64,000 nt of DNA, taken from contig SWBL01000188.1 in the NCBI GenBank assembly GCA_024195585.1, forward strand, positions 32,260 through 96,259, in the 5' to 3' direction. Below are positions 54,981 through 64,000 of the stretch, one piece after another. The DNA comes from Aureobasidium sp. EXF-3400 (Eukaryota; Ascomycota; Dothideomycetes; Dothideales; Saccotheciaceae). How positions within the stretch are numbered: the first letter of the stretch is position 1; each line of letters opens with the position of its first letter. The position numbers and the translations under genes are program-made. The notes under the pieces are model-generated. The model saw only the letters and a program-made list of their open reading frames with translations, ran no database searches and was not told where the DNA came from.

Positions 54981-57707
54981 ATGGCGCCTGCCATCAAAAC
55001 TTTTCCATCCAATTCGGCGGAGTCGAATGCAGACGATGCCCGAGTTTGGGCTGTTCGTTCTACCTTGATGCGGATCAAGCGGCCAGACAAGGTTATGCCT
55101 CACTCGTACCAACCCGCTCTTGTTGAGATGAAGTGGGTAGAAGACTTGAAAGGTGAATATCTCGACCAGAAAAAGCCGCCAGTCAGTCCCTTTGACTGCC
55201 TCAATCCCGGTCCATACGCCGGTAGCGATGAGTGCGCAATCTGCTTACCACAGTACTTCCCCGCTGCCATTGCCGTCAACGACAAACAAGCCCAGACCAT
55301 CATCACCGAGATAGTCGACAGTATCAAGATTGATCTTGCCTTCCTACGCGCAGCTTTGACCAAGCACGCTGACTTTCTGGTCTCGAGATGGAAGAAGAAG
55401 TCGCAAGGAAAGCGTTTCAGCTTCCTGATTGAGCATACTCAACTGCTCGACAAGAGATGGGCTGCGGTTCATCTTCTGGAGCGCGTTGGTGCTGGTGACG
55501 AAGACCGCAAGTACACCGGAGAACGCAATTTACACAAAGTCAGAACCAGACGGACGGCAGATGGAAAATTCGCTATCTGCATCGAGTTACACACCCAAGA
55601 GTCTCTGGCAAACACCGAGCTGCGCGACAAGACTTTGACTTCACACCACGACTCCTGGTTTTTGCCCTATCTCGACGCCGAGACACTTTCCGAGGATCCT
55701 ACCCTCTTCTTCAGCTTGTTACATCATCGCACCTCCAATGACCCTGAGAAGTGGTTGATGTTCGACAATTCCAATATTGTCCTCGCCGAACACTTCTCCA
55801 TCATTCCAAATGTGTTCAACCCCCACTGCGTCGTTGCTCAAGGTCCCGATTATGGCAAGCTCGTCAAGTGGAATGCCATGCAAGCCCATCGATGGGAGAT
55901 CATCGGCTTCACGAAGGCTCATCACCTCTTCACTGCCCACAGGAAGATGCTCAACCTCCTTAGCAATTGTGTCAAGGGTCTGCTGGCAGAAGTCAAAGCA
56001 CCCACAGCACTTGATATCCACCCCAGATGGTATAGTATGATTGCAGCAGGCTTCTCAAGGTTCAAGACGGACTTGCCGTGGTCCACCGAATTCGTCAAAC
56101 CCTTCTCCGAGCCTCCGCGTTTCGATGCTCGTGAAGTCGCAGAACTCATCGCATCTCGTCACGGCGTCATTCTCGATGAACTAGAGCTTCTACAGACGGA
56201 CCCGCAGTATGTCCAAATGTTGTCAAAGGAGATTTGTGCCTGCAGGTTCTTTGAGTCCTGGCGTGTGGAAGACATGATGCCCTGGCTTGTCGACCATCTC
56301 TTCTTCGAGACAGTGCATCGCGAATCTTACTGGCGTCAGCTAGTTGCCGAGAGCGAGCTGATGATAAGGTGTCTTGATGTATTCGAGCATACCCCTTCCA
56401 AGGAGGCCAAGCAAAATTTGGAACATGCCGTCTTCATTGTGAGCGACCTCTGCATTGAGACATTTGCAATCTTCGAGCCACAAGTTCATGCAGGTCTCCT
56501 ATTTCAGAGAGGGTTTGAGCGTAACTTCAAGTTTCAAGGAAGTGCTAAGCTCAAGTCCACCAACCGCACCTTCACTACAAAAGACTGGTTCACCGACGAC
56601 CTTCTCTACTGGAGTATGAGCACGCTAGGATTCGACAAGGAGCGTCCCTTTACCATGGATCCTTCCTTCAACTTCGCCATCATTGATCGTCTCTGCCGCA
56701 CTAACCCTAAAGAGGCCGGTCGAATCAGTCAAACAATGCTCGACAGACTCAGTGACATGTCCATTCTGAGTGAGATAATCACGTCTGTTCGCTCGGACGC
56801 TACTCGTGATCGTGCCACTTCAACGCAGGTGGGGAAGACCTTCAAGACTCACACTACGTCTCCGGCCGACTGGATCAAGAAAATCAATGCAGGCCACGGC
56901 TCTGCATTGGGAGATACCCTGGGTCCTGATATGCAGCAGCTGTATCAGAATTTTGCATGGCCTCGTGGTAAGAAGGATCTGAGATGGCTCGAGGAGGCCA
57001 ACGCAGCGCGCGACTGCTTGACCAAGCTCTGGGAGCATTTCAAGAAACTGTGGGTAGACAAGCTTGTTCAAGCTAAAGTCAGCCAGCGGTTGATCGAAGA
57101 GGACATAAAAGTGCTTTCCGCCGCATCGACTCCACGTCGTCAGAAAGAACTGGAGCAGGAACAGCAGGATATCCTGGAGCTCGTTGTCCGGAGTGCTGAA
57201 GCTACCAAGTCCGACAGCCAGTTGGAGGTGCAGACTGTTTGGGGTAAGGAGAACGACCATCCTGCAGGCCTTCCGATCAGGTCGAACCCGAGAAATCCTC
57301 TTCCTTCAGAATCGGCCCTCGCTGTGAACGCTCCACAGAATCAGCTTGTGCTCTATGTCTCGCCCACCAAATCTGCCGTCCCACCGTCAATTCAACACGT
57401 CAAGCCCGACAGCCTTGTTATCTTGCATCATATTTTCCCGACCAGAGGCGCCGAATCTCAGCGCAGCTTTTCCTGGCAGGACTTTTTGGGTGCCATGGTC
57501 GATGCTGGCTTTCGTATTGTTCAGAGTCAAGGGTCGGCCATCACCATGAAGCTGAATCATCACACAGGCAGTGGTGTCAAGACCATTGTGCTGCACCGCC
57601 CTCACCCGTCGCCTACAGTCAACCCGATCATGCTGAGAAGGATTGCGAAAAGGATGGAAAAGTGGTTCGGATGGCACAGAGAGATGTTTGTTGAGAGACT
57701 GAGATGA
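54981..57707 (+). CDS. Large conserved-type fungal protein, 908 aa, function unknown
   Basis: Single exon, 908 residues. I chose the ATG at 54981 (MAPAIKTFPSNS) because the frame upstream has no ATG. The N-terminal third contains FLRAALTKHADFLVSRWKKK, followed by KRFSFL, the 'L..L..hg..i..RW.kks..kR' signature of an uncharacterised family common in Pezizomycotina. The middle is a large helical region without transmembrane segments. The C-terminal about 75 residues form a small alpha/beta module: DFLGAMVDAGFRIVQSQGSA, TIVLHRPHPSPTVNPIMLRR, then RMEKWFGWHREMFVERLR. The layout 'GF....GSa....HrPHp...i.p..lr.i' resembles the dsRBD-like fold of HicA-type proteins, which suggests RNA binding; this is a fold guess only. 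The longest intact gene in the window, with strong codon continuity. Cellular role unknown. Confidence 0.88.
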   Translation: MAPAIKTFPSNSAESNADDARVWAVRSTLMRIKRPDKVMPHSYQPALVEMKWVEDLKGEYLDQKKPPVSPFDCLNPGPYAGSDECAICLPQYFPAAIAVNDKQAQTIITEIVDSIKIDLAFLRAALTKHADFLVSRWKKKSQGKRFSFLIEHTQLLDKRWAAVHLLERVGAGDEDRKYTGERNLHKVRTRRTADGKFAICIELHTQESLANTELRDKTLTSHHDSWFLPYLDAETLSEDPTLFFSLLHHRTSNDPEKWLMFDNSNIVLAEHFSIIPNVFNPHCVVAQGPDYGKLVKWNAMQAHRWEIIGFTKAHHLFTAHRKMLNLLSNCVKGLLAEVKAPTALDIHPRWYSMIAAGFSRFKTDLPWSTEFVKPFSEPPRFDAREVAELIASRHGVILDELELLQTDPQYVQMLSKEICACRFFESWRVEDMMPWLVDHLFFETVHRESYWRQLVAESELMIRCLDVFEHTPSKEAKQNLEHAVFIVSDLCIETFAIFEPQVHAGLLFQRGFERNFKFQGSAKLKSTNRTFTTKDWFTDDLLYWSMSTLGFDKERPFTMDPSFNFAIIDRLCRTNPKEAGRISQTMLDRLSDMSILSEIITSVRSDATRDRATSTQVGKTFKTHTTSPADWIKKINAGHGSALGDTLGPDMQQLYQNFAWPRGKKDLRWLEEANAARDCLTKLWEHFKKLWVDKLVQAKVSQRLIEEDIKVLSAASTPRRQKELEQEQQDILELVVRSAEATKSDSQLEVQTVWGKENDHPAGLPIRSNPRNPLPSESALAVNAPQNQLVLYVSPTKSAVPPSIQHVKPDSLVILHHIFPTRGAESQRSFSWQDFLGAMVDAGFRIVQSQGSAITMKLNHHTGSGVKTIVLHRPHPSPTVNPIMLRRIAKRMEKWFGWHREMFVERLR

Positions 57708-58747
57708 TTGGTAGCGAAGTGTGAGCTGGAACGGCTACAATACGAACGATGAATACTTTCCTGTGGCGGCCCATGCACAAGTCGCTGACACAGGACTCGA
57801 TAACCAAGACGGCCGATAGTACGAGACAGTAGGGGATGCGCAGATTTGCTGGTATGGAACGAAGAAGACGGTTATCGTCAATGCCTAGACAGATAGCTTT
57901 ACAGACTCCGCTACCAGGGGACTAATGCAATCGAACTATCGCTTTTGTTTGTCAGTTCCAAGTTATGATTGTCGTTTGAGTGGTCTCATGTGCGTTCTAC
58001 ATTTCGCGACCGTTCTCGGTTTCAGGTATTGTTGCTTTTCCCCACGGTTGACCCAATTGGCATGAGGATGGACCGTGATGAGTAAGTAAAGCTCAGCCGG
58101 ATACGTCTCCATCCCGAACTCTGTACTGGGCTGGGGGAAAAGGGGCAAACATGGTACTAGACCTTCTACTTGGCGATAGGCTCAACACCACTTTGATCAT
58201 GGATGTGACGACAGCATACTATTCCAACTTTGCATTTCCCTCGTGATAGATGACGGACAGAGGGAAGTCGCTTGTGTTTACATGAAGACCGGCTGTCTTC
58301 ACACGTGCAGGCATGGAGGATTTTTGGGGGAGCTGAGTGACTGACTGATGGTCCAGACACGTTTGTCCAGAAATCGGTCAAGTACGTAGGAGTTCACGTC
58401 CGAGAAGGGATACTCTGTGACTGGAGCGCTGTGATAGCCCTTGCTTCTCTCGAGCGCCTGGAGAGCGCAGCGCAACAAGAAAGCCTACTTTCTGAGAGCA
58501 TCCCAGATCGGTACTCAAGATCGAGAACAAATTCCTCGATCGAGTCGATGAGTCGAGTTCGAACGGTTCTGGATTGGTAGCGTCATGGTAGCAGATAAAA
58601 CCGACCGATCACGAATGGTTGTCTAAGGATGATGTCCAATCCGACAGGACGGGAAAAGTCATACAGGTCCGGACAGATTCATCTTAATTGGATTGGCTCA
58701 TACTGCTCAGGGAGGAAAAAAAGCCAAGTCGTCGTCATGCTGGCTTG
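57708..58747. other. Intergenic, no gene seen
   Basis: Convergent 3' flanks of the 908-residue gene and the F-box gene. Short frames (57963-58148 and 58166-58381, minus) lack an ATG or a domain. Confidence 0.5.
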
Positions 58748-59683
58748 TCAGTCTATGCGGACGAGCGAGGAATTCACTATCTTCTTGATTTCGTCACCTC
58801 CGAGCGTATCAACCCCGACGCGATAGATTTGCTGAGTGATCGCCATCTCTGATTCTAATTTCGAAGACCATTCCCGTCTCGTGAGAGCCTTTTCGTAACC
58901 GGACCACGCTCTTGGTGGATAGACTGGTCGATCCTCTGTGCTGCCTAGTGGCCTCAGTTTGATTCGCAGTCCTGGCATTGGTTGGTTTTCTGTCATCTCT
59001 TCCAGGACGCGGAGCAATTGGAGGCGGACACCACATTGTGCAGTAAATGCATCAAATTGCTTGCGGACCTCCACGATAAGAGATTCGATCCACTCGAGTG
59101 AGCAGACAGTCTCTCTTTCTGTCCACGCCACGATTTCCGGCCGAAAGACAGATTTACTCGATCCAAACATGACAGGCCTGGAGGCTGTAGCGTCGATGAC
59201 GGGACGTTCACCGGGTTCGAACGTGATCCGGAAACGAACATGTTCCAAGCATGGGATTGTCAGTTCCACACAACGGAGCAGAGGCATTATGTAAGCTATA
59301 GAGTCCAGTTGGCGGAAAACGCTCCAGTGTCGGATTGTTGGTGATATGGCTAGACGTCTGACAAGGCAGGCCGGTGTGATGGTCCACAACCTGGTGATCC
59401 AATGGTTGTAATCACTCGAGTGCTGTATCTCTAGGTTCAGCTGCTGATGGTGAAATATTATCGGAGCGATCAAATGTGCCCAAGGTTTGGACACTTGCAT
59501 CACCCGACAGGGTATCCTCTGCAGGGATGAGTCATTATCAATTGCAAGCTTGATGATTTCGTTGATGAGCTCGAGTGGCAAGTCTGAGAGGAAAATCTTC
59601 TTGGAGAGTGGGGCTGGGCATGACGGCTTGGGGAAGAGAAGCAATCGGCTAGATTCGTCACGAGACGTCGTGAGAGTTGTCAT
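58748..59683 (-). CDS. F-box domain protein
   Basis: Single exon, 311 residues, starting at the ATG at 59683 (MTTLTTSRDESSRLLLF). The frame extends upstream only with non-ATG codons. The F-box is clear at about residues 30-70: FLSDLPLELINEIIKLAID, then RVMQVSKPWAHLIAPIIFHH. The F-box binds Skp1 and places the protein in SCF ubiquitin ligases. The rest (about 240 residues) is a probable substrate-binding region without recognisable LRR or WD repeats. It has a basic-acidic segment EWIESLIVEVRKQFDAF and ends KKIVNSSLVRID. Intact; substrate unknown. It belongs to the general set of F-box-type genes clustered in the right third of the window but does not obviously align with paralogues A and B. 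Confidence 0.82.
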   Translation of the reverse strand: MTTLTTSRDESSRLLLFPKPSCPAPLSKKIFLSDLPLELINEIIKLAIDNDSSLQRIPCRVMQVSKPWAHLIAPIIFHHQQLNLEIQHSSDYNHWITRLWTITPACLVRRLAISPTIRHWSVFRQLDSIAYIMPLLRCVELTIPCLEHVRFRITFEPGERPVIDATASRPVMFGSSKSVFRPEIVAWTERETVCSLEWIESLIVEVRKQFDAFTAQCGVRLQLLRVLEEMTENQPMPGLRIKLRPLGSTEDRPVYPPRAWSGYEKALTRREWSSKLESEMAITQQIYRVGVDTLGGDEIKKIVNSSLVRID

Positions 59684-60807
59684 TGTCAGTTCGCAATGAT
59701 TGACGATGATATGGAGTGAGGCAACGCAAATAAGATGAGTAGAGAAGATCACACTTGTATATGACCAGCTGCGTTCACCAATCTGCGTTTTTGCATGAAC
59801 TTGGATACTCCAATGTCAGACCACCAATGCATGTGTCACGTGGATTCTGCACCATGACTTCGCTTTTGTAGCACCTCGAAATTGTTCGCAAGTGCCTGGT
59901 AGATAGACGCAAATGCATGCGCGCTAGCCGACAAAATGAAATCATACTGTACGTCCCTATGCATACATGAAGCACCAAGATCTCCATTATATGACATCGT
60001 GGTCTGTAAGTGGCTGCACTTCTATGATCTGACCATATCTAGATATCTAGAATGTCAAATATCAAGAGCTCTATGATTTCAGCACAGGCCGCACATCATT
60101 GACGGGGTGACAGATGCTCATTGAGGCCATTGAACACACAGACAATCCTGAAGTTGCTGCAAAAGTCCCTTCAGATACTCGCTGAATCATTGTCGTGCTT
60201 TTGCAGATGGTGTTCGCACATTCAAGTCAACTATGAGACTGGCTGTGTCGCGTCTTCCCTGGGTAGTAGCCTCGAGGCTTCAAGACAAGCAGGCTCTGGC
60301 AAAATCACTGGAGCAAGATCACAACAGCTTTCAATGATCGACTTCGGCCGCGATAGCTCCAGAACTTTCTTAAGGGCTTGGAGACAGCGTGAAGGAGGCA
60401 AGTCTTTCCTTGCCGGGATCTGAAGTGACGGCAAGCACTTGCAATTGTTGTCGGCGGTTGGTCAAATGAGAGCGGTCAGACGATCGCACAGCTGAGCTGT
60501 CAGCTTTCGCATGTACTACTGGCCTCAAAGCGATTGCCAGACCGTCGATTGTTCCCAGAATCTCCGAATCCCACCAAAGCGAATTTCTGCTTGTCAGCAT
60601 CATCTTACGGCATCTGTTGCTAGCTACTAAATTGCCCGAAACCTTCAGTCACTCCACATTTTGCCGGGACACTGCACAATCCATGACCTTGGCTTCTGGT
60701 GGTTGGTGTGTGAAAATACTTGGAACCAACAGGGTCATTGGCGGACTAGAGTGGATTCTTGTGTTGATTCGTCGCATCTTGCCGCTGTGATGATCCTCTT
60801 TTGAATA

Positions 60808-60959
60808 CAGACTGCAATCACATCCGACGGTTAGTGAGAGCTTTGAGCACTGCTTATAACGACCTTGGTAAGCGTTGTCATTGGTCAAATACCCTTGTTA
60901 TGCAAGAAAGTGGACTCCTACGCTATACCACGCTAACCGTCGGATGTGATTCGAGTCTG
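60808..60959. mobile_element. 152-bp MITE-like element with 27-bp TIRs and TA flanks
   Basis: The left 27 bp (60808-60834, CAGACTGCAATCACATCC...) match the reverse complement of the right 27 bp (60933-60959) at 25 of 27 positions. The only difference is GC versus CG at positions 7-8. Both ends are flanked directly by the dinucleotide TA (60806-60807 and 60960-60961), the target duplication expected for Tc1/mariner-type transposition. The interior, about 98 bp, has no coding capacity. A non-autonomous element mobilised by a mariner-type transposase elsewhere is the best reading. Confidence 0.75.
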
Positions 60960-61849
60960 TACATAGCGCCTCCTGCTACTGTGGGCTCGCGCCGATGCTC
61001 TGAGTCAAGATGCTTGCGTTCTTTGGTGATGAAGCATGATGATACGTGCAAAGCGAGAGGAGAACATGAGAGTCATTGACTACTATTTTTTCTACTCCAC
61101 CGTCTTGAATGTCTCGTTTTATCGTACAACGGAAGGTCTGGACATCTGTCATTGCTGGGTCAATGTCCCTGACAGGTCGAACCTCTGCGCCAGGGTTTGT
61201 GATTTCCGGGTATGCAGGGAGTCCGTGCATGCAGTGTCGTACAGAGCGGGCCTGTATCCATCGCTGGTTGCAAGATGCATTGGACGCTCCATTCAATCTT
61301 GTGAAAGCTTGCTGCAGCTTGCAAGACAGAACGCATTCAAACGCGGCGCGCCTTCCGCGGAAGGTTCCCCACATGAACGACATCTCCAATGATTTCCTGG
61401 CGGCAAGCAAGTGAGTCAGGTAACAACATTGTACAGCCCCGCCATGGTGTAGATTGAATCGTTGATCGCATGTATTTCAAGTCTCATCTCTTGAATGGCG
61501 AACCAGGGTTCCGTCGTAAGAAGCTTTTTCTCGTTTAGGATTATGCCATAGGAGCAAAAATAGGCTGGCCAGTGCGGCAACAGACTGGTGAAACTTCGGC
61601 TGCAGCCCGAACACGTACGCTACGGCAGATGCGGCAACAAGTCCGCTTAGACCCTCCCTCCACCGAAAAGAGCCACTACAAACTGCTAGAAAACCCCACG
61701 ACGATGAGTGGTTCTCTAACGATGAAAACTGCACCCATAGTGACATAAGTTGTGCGTCGCGACATATCGTCCACCGTCACTAGGGAGTCTGTAAGTCATT
61801 TGTCGAAACACGTAATACTAGCCCCTAACGAAGTCGAGATCTTACTAGC

Positions 61850-62110
61850 AGTAGAGCATTATACATATGATTATGGCTGTTCTACATTTTGATCCATTCG
61901 ATATCACACGCAGAGTGATTGGTTTAGTATACAATTACTATCTTATCTAAAGAAAGTTAGGTGGGGGGTATAAGAACTAGCCTAATCTAGATACCTAAAG
62001 CCTCTAGCGTAAAGTCTTAATAGATTTTGATATAAGGTACAGATAATGGTTTAATTAGTGCTATAATATTGAGGATAGGTTAAATCTTTACTAAGATTAC
62101 GAGATTTCCT
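61850..62110. other. AT-rich island, possible RIP relic
   Basis: Base composition changes sharply to AT-rich with many TA, TAA and CTAA steps (for example ATAGATTTTGATATAAGG), then returns to average near 62110. In Pezizomycotina such islands are typical of old transposon DNA mutated by repeat-induced point mutation. No recognisable element remains. Confidence 0.5.
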
Positions 62111-63781
62111 CCTAAACCTCCCACCAGGAGCTCTTGGCATGGGACTAGTCTCAAAACGATTGCTAAGCTCCAAAATGGGAGGTCTGGGTGAACCGAGGCA
62201 AGATGGACTCTCGTTAGAGGACAGGGTTGTGCAAATGGCGAACTCGAATCACTACGAGTACGAGTGCGGATGTTGAATGACGTTGAAAAGGAAAAATGTT
62301 GGCATATTCTCCTTTTGGCTAGTAGAACGTTTCTCTCAATCAGCGTGTAGGTATTGCACATTCCACCAGTAAGTGCCGCGAGAAGCGCGTAGCTGCAGCT
62401 AAGCCAAAGGGGTTAGCTGCGCAGCAACATTGAGCCGGGAAACAGAGACTTGGCAATAAGGACTCTCATATCGTCGCGCGTCGCTTCTTGAGTTGGTCTT
62501 GGCCAGAACATTTCTTCGTTCATCACCATCAGCTATACTTACTTCTAGACTCATCTCGTGCGCCTCCCTTGACATGCCCGGAACATCTGCCACCAGTATC
62601 GTCCAACTGTAAGGCATAGCCTTGTCGATGCCGCCAGTTGACCACGAGCGTAACGCGATTGTCTTCGCTCTCTGTCGAAGTACTTCGCCACCTAAATCCC
62701 GTCCCTGTGTAGGCGCTGCAGTGCGTCCCTAGGTTCGAGAGGCAGAAAAACCCTAAGAGGCAAGGCCGCTCGTTGCCGTGCGCGCGCAAGCCTAGGTGGG
62801 TGGGTTCGTAGAATACGTCCTTTGACGATTCTGCGGGGCAACAAGTCCTTTCATCACCGCACTAGAATCGCTGACTGGCAGAAGAAAGGTTTTTCTTAAT
62901 CTCTATCAATTCTACCGTGTGCCGGCATATCTCGTCTCCCCTTAAGCACAATTTAGCTGTAGCGTCTTGGACGCTCTGCTACAAGGCAAGTCCCCCTCGT
63001 GTCTCGAACCCACTTTATAGACTTTGTACCATGGCTGTTTGAGTTAGTGACTACGAGGAAAACTGTTGCATTTTAGACGACTCAATGGTATGCTCGTCTG
63101 AGAGCCTTTGTGTAATAGCTGCTGAAATCATCTAGCAATCAGCAGCAGTAGCAAGTATGGCCTTTGATGAAGCAGTAGTCATTGTTGTAGAACAAACATG
63201 AAGACCTGGCTCTTGCTGTCGTCTCTAAAAGCAAGTCGTGGACTCTCAATTTCTAGCAAGAACGATCGGTGTAGACCGCGTAGTTCATACCAAAGAGTCT
63301 GGTCTTACTTTGTGACCTGGCTATATGAGGACTGTAGGTACATCTCTGAGGCACTTCGACTATTTCGACCACCCTGTGATTCCCTTTCTACAAAGTCATG
63401 AAACAACCATACGTCCAAAACTATTCACTTTCAGTTCAGTGGTCTCACGCCGAACTCAAGCAACATTTTTTATCAGTCCCTTCAGTGTTGGCATTTTTTA
63501 TCATAATCATAAGGAGGTCTTGTCGGTCGGCGCTTTCCGCCTCCTACCAACTCATCCCTCGAAAGGGTACGGTTAGTTGAGATCAGAAACTCTTGGTACG
63601 TCCCTTCATGAAGGCTCACCCTCCACGAGCAGCCTAGCTGATATCAGACGCAGATCAGATCCTGTCAACCCTGCCCATCGTCGAGCACCTTGAGTCTGTG
63701 TCAGATTTCGACACCACTCCTTAGAGTCTTCACCAAAGCAAGACGTCTCCTTCAATTCGACCGCCGAATTCTTCGACTGCA

Positions 63782-64000
63782 ATGTCAACTCTCGCCTTCT
63801 CCATACCCGACAAGCCATCAATCACCCCGCCTCCGCGCAGACTGGCCCCTCACAGAAGATACGCCATGAAGTTCTTGACACTGCCTGATGAGCTCCTCAC
63901 AAACATATCTGACAACGTCGCGCCTGAAGACCTGCCAAACTTCCGCCTCGCTTGCAAGACTTTGGCCAACATCGCTGCGAAGCACTTTGGAGCAAAGAGA
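63782..64000 (+). CDS. F-box-type protein, 3' truncated by window edge
   Basis: From the ATG at 63782 the frame is open to the window end (73 codons). MSTLAFSIPDKPSITPPPRR is a Pro-rich leader. MKFLTLPDELLTNISDNV, followed by DLPNFRLACKTLANIAAKHF, is the F-box type 'LPdELl..I...l...dL..lrlvcr.l..ia...l'. The ATG at 63868 (MKFLTLPDE) is an alternative start. The fifth F-box-type gene or relic in the window. The substrate-binding part lies outside. Confidence 0.7.
   Translation, partial: MSTLAFSIPDKPSITPPPRRLAPHRRYAMKFLTLPDELLTNISDNVAPEDLPNFRLACKTLANIAAKHFGAKR

Larger units (their letters stand above)
59684..63781. other. Long gene-poor stretch with mobile-element traces
   Basis: About 4.1 kb without a supported gene. 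It holds a 152-bp TA-flanked inverted-repeat element (60808-60959) and an AT-rich island (about 61850-62110). Frames at 61036-61414 and 62399-62789 are overlapping and uninformative. Confidence 0.5.

Noticed and set aside
1..64000. CRISPR arrays, bacterial operons, rRNA genes
   Set aside because: No regularly spaced repeats of CRISPR type, no Shine-Dalgarno-led gene runs, no rRNA signature. The sequence is eukaryotic with spliceosomal introns.

Overview
The window looks like nuclear DNA of a filamentous ascomycete (Pezizomycotina; a Dothideomycete is my guess from the family mix, not proven). Genes are monocistronic on both strands. Introns are mostly 45-65 nt with GTAAGT-like donors, CTGAC/CTAAC-like branch sites and YAG acceptors. 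No bacterial-type operons, rRNA or tRNA genes were found. Many reading frames only become complete after short introns are removed, so coordinates below are for spliced models built by eye.

Layout. 1-0.9 kb: 3' truncated hypothetical gene (-). 3.3-8.1 kb: three decayed genes on the minus strand. 10-11.3 kb: SAP plus WGR-like domain gene (-). 13-13.8 kb: small solo kinase (+). 17-17.9 kb: hypothetical gene (+). 21-22.3 kb: F-box paralogue A (-, nonsense codon). 23.5-27.6 kb: a divergent pair, a coiled-coil protein (-) and an Hsp70-like ATPase (+, exon 1 frameshift). 30.3-31.2 kb: BTB protein with a C-terminal SUMO-interaction-like motif (-). 32.6-33.9 kb: protein kinase (-). 36-37.6 kb: decayed frames (+). 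37.9-39 kb: SET-domain protein with an aberrant post-SET tail (-). 41-42.7 kb: 3' fragment of a Tad-like LINE abutting an ICMT/Ste14 gene. 44.3-45.9 kb: MFS transporter (-). 49-49.9 kb: F-box/2EXR-like protein (+). 51-52.3 kb: F-box paralogue B (-, nonsense codon). 55-57.7 kb: large conserved-type protein (+). 58.7-59.7 kb: F-box protein (-). 63.8 kb to the edge: another F-box-type gene (+, truncated).

The region is gene-poor and rich in dispensable-type families (F-box, BTB, solo kinases, Hsp70-like), relics with one or a few nonsense codons, two small inverted-repeat elements, a LINE relic and an AT-rich island. This suggests an accessory or fast-evolving region, possibly shaped by C-to-T (RIP-like) mutation. 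I see no biosynthetic cluster and no demonstrable multi-gene system. The least ordinary candidates are the tryptophan-less WGR protein with a SAP motif, the SET protein lacking post-SET cysteines, and the divergent coiled-coil/Hsp70-like pair.
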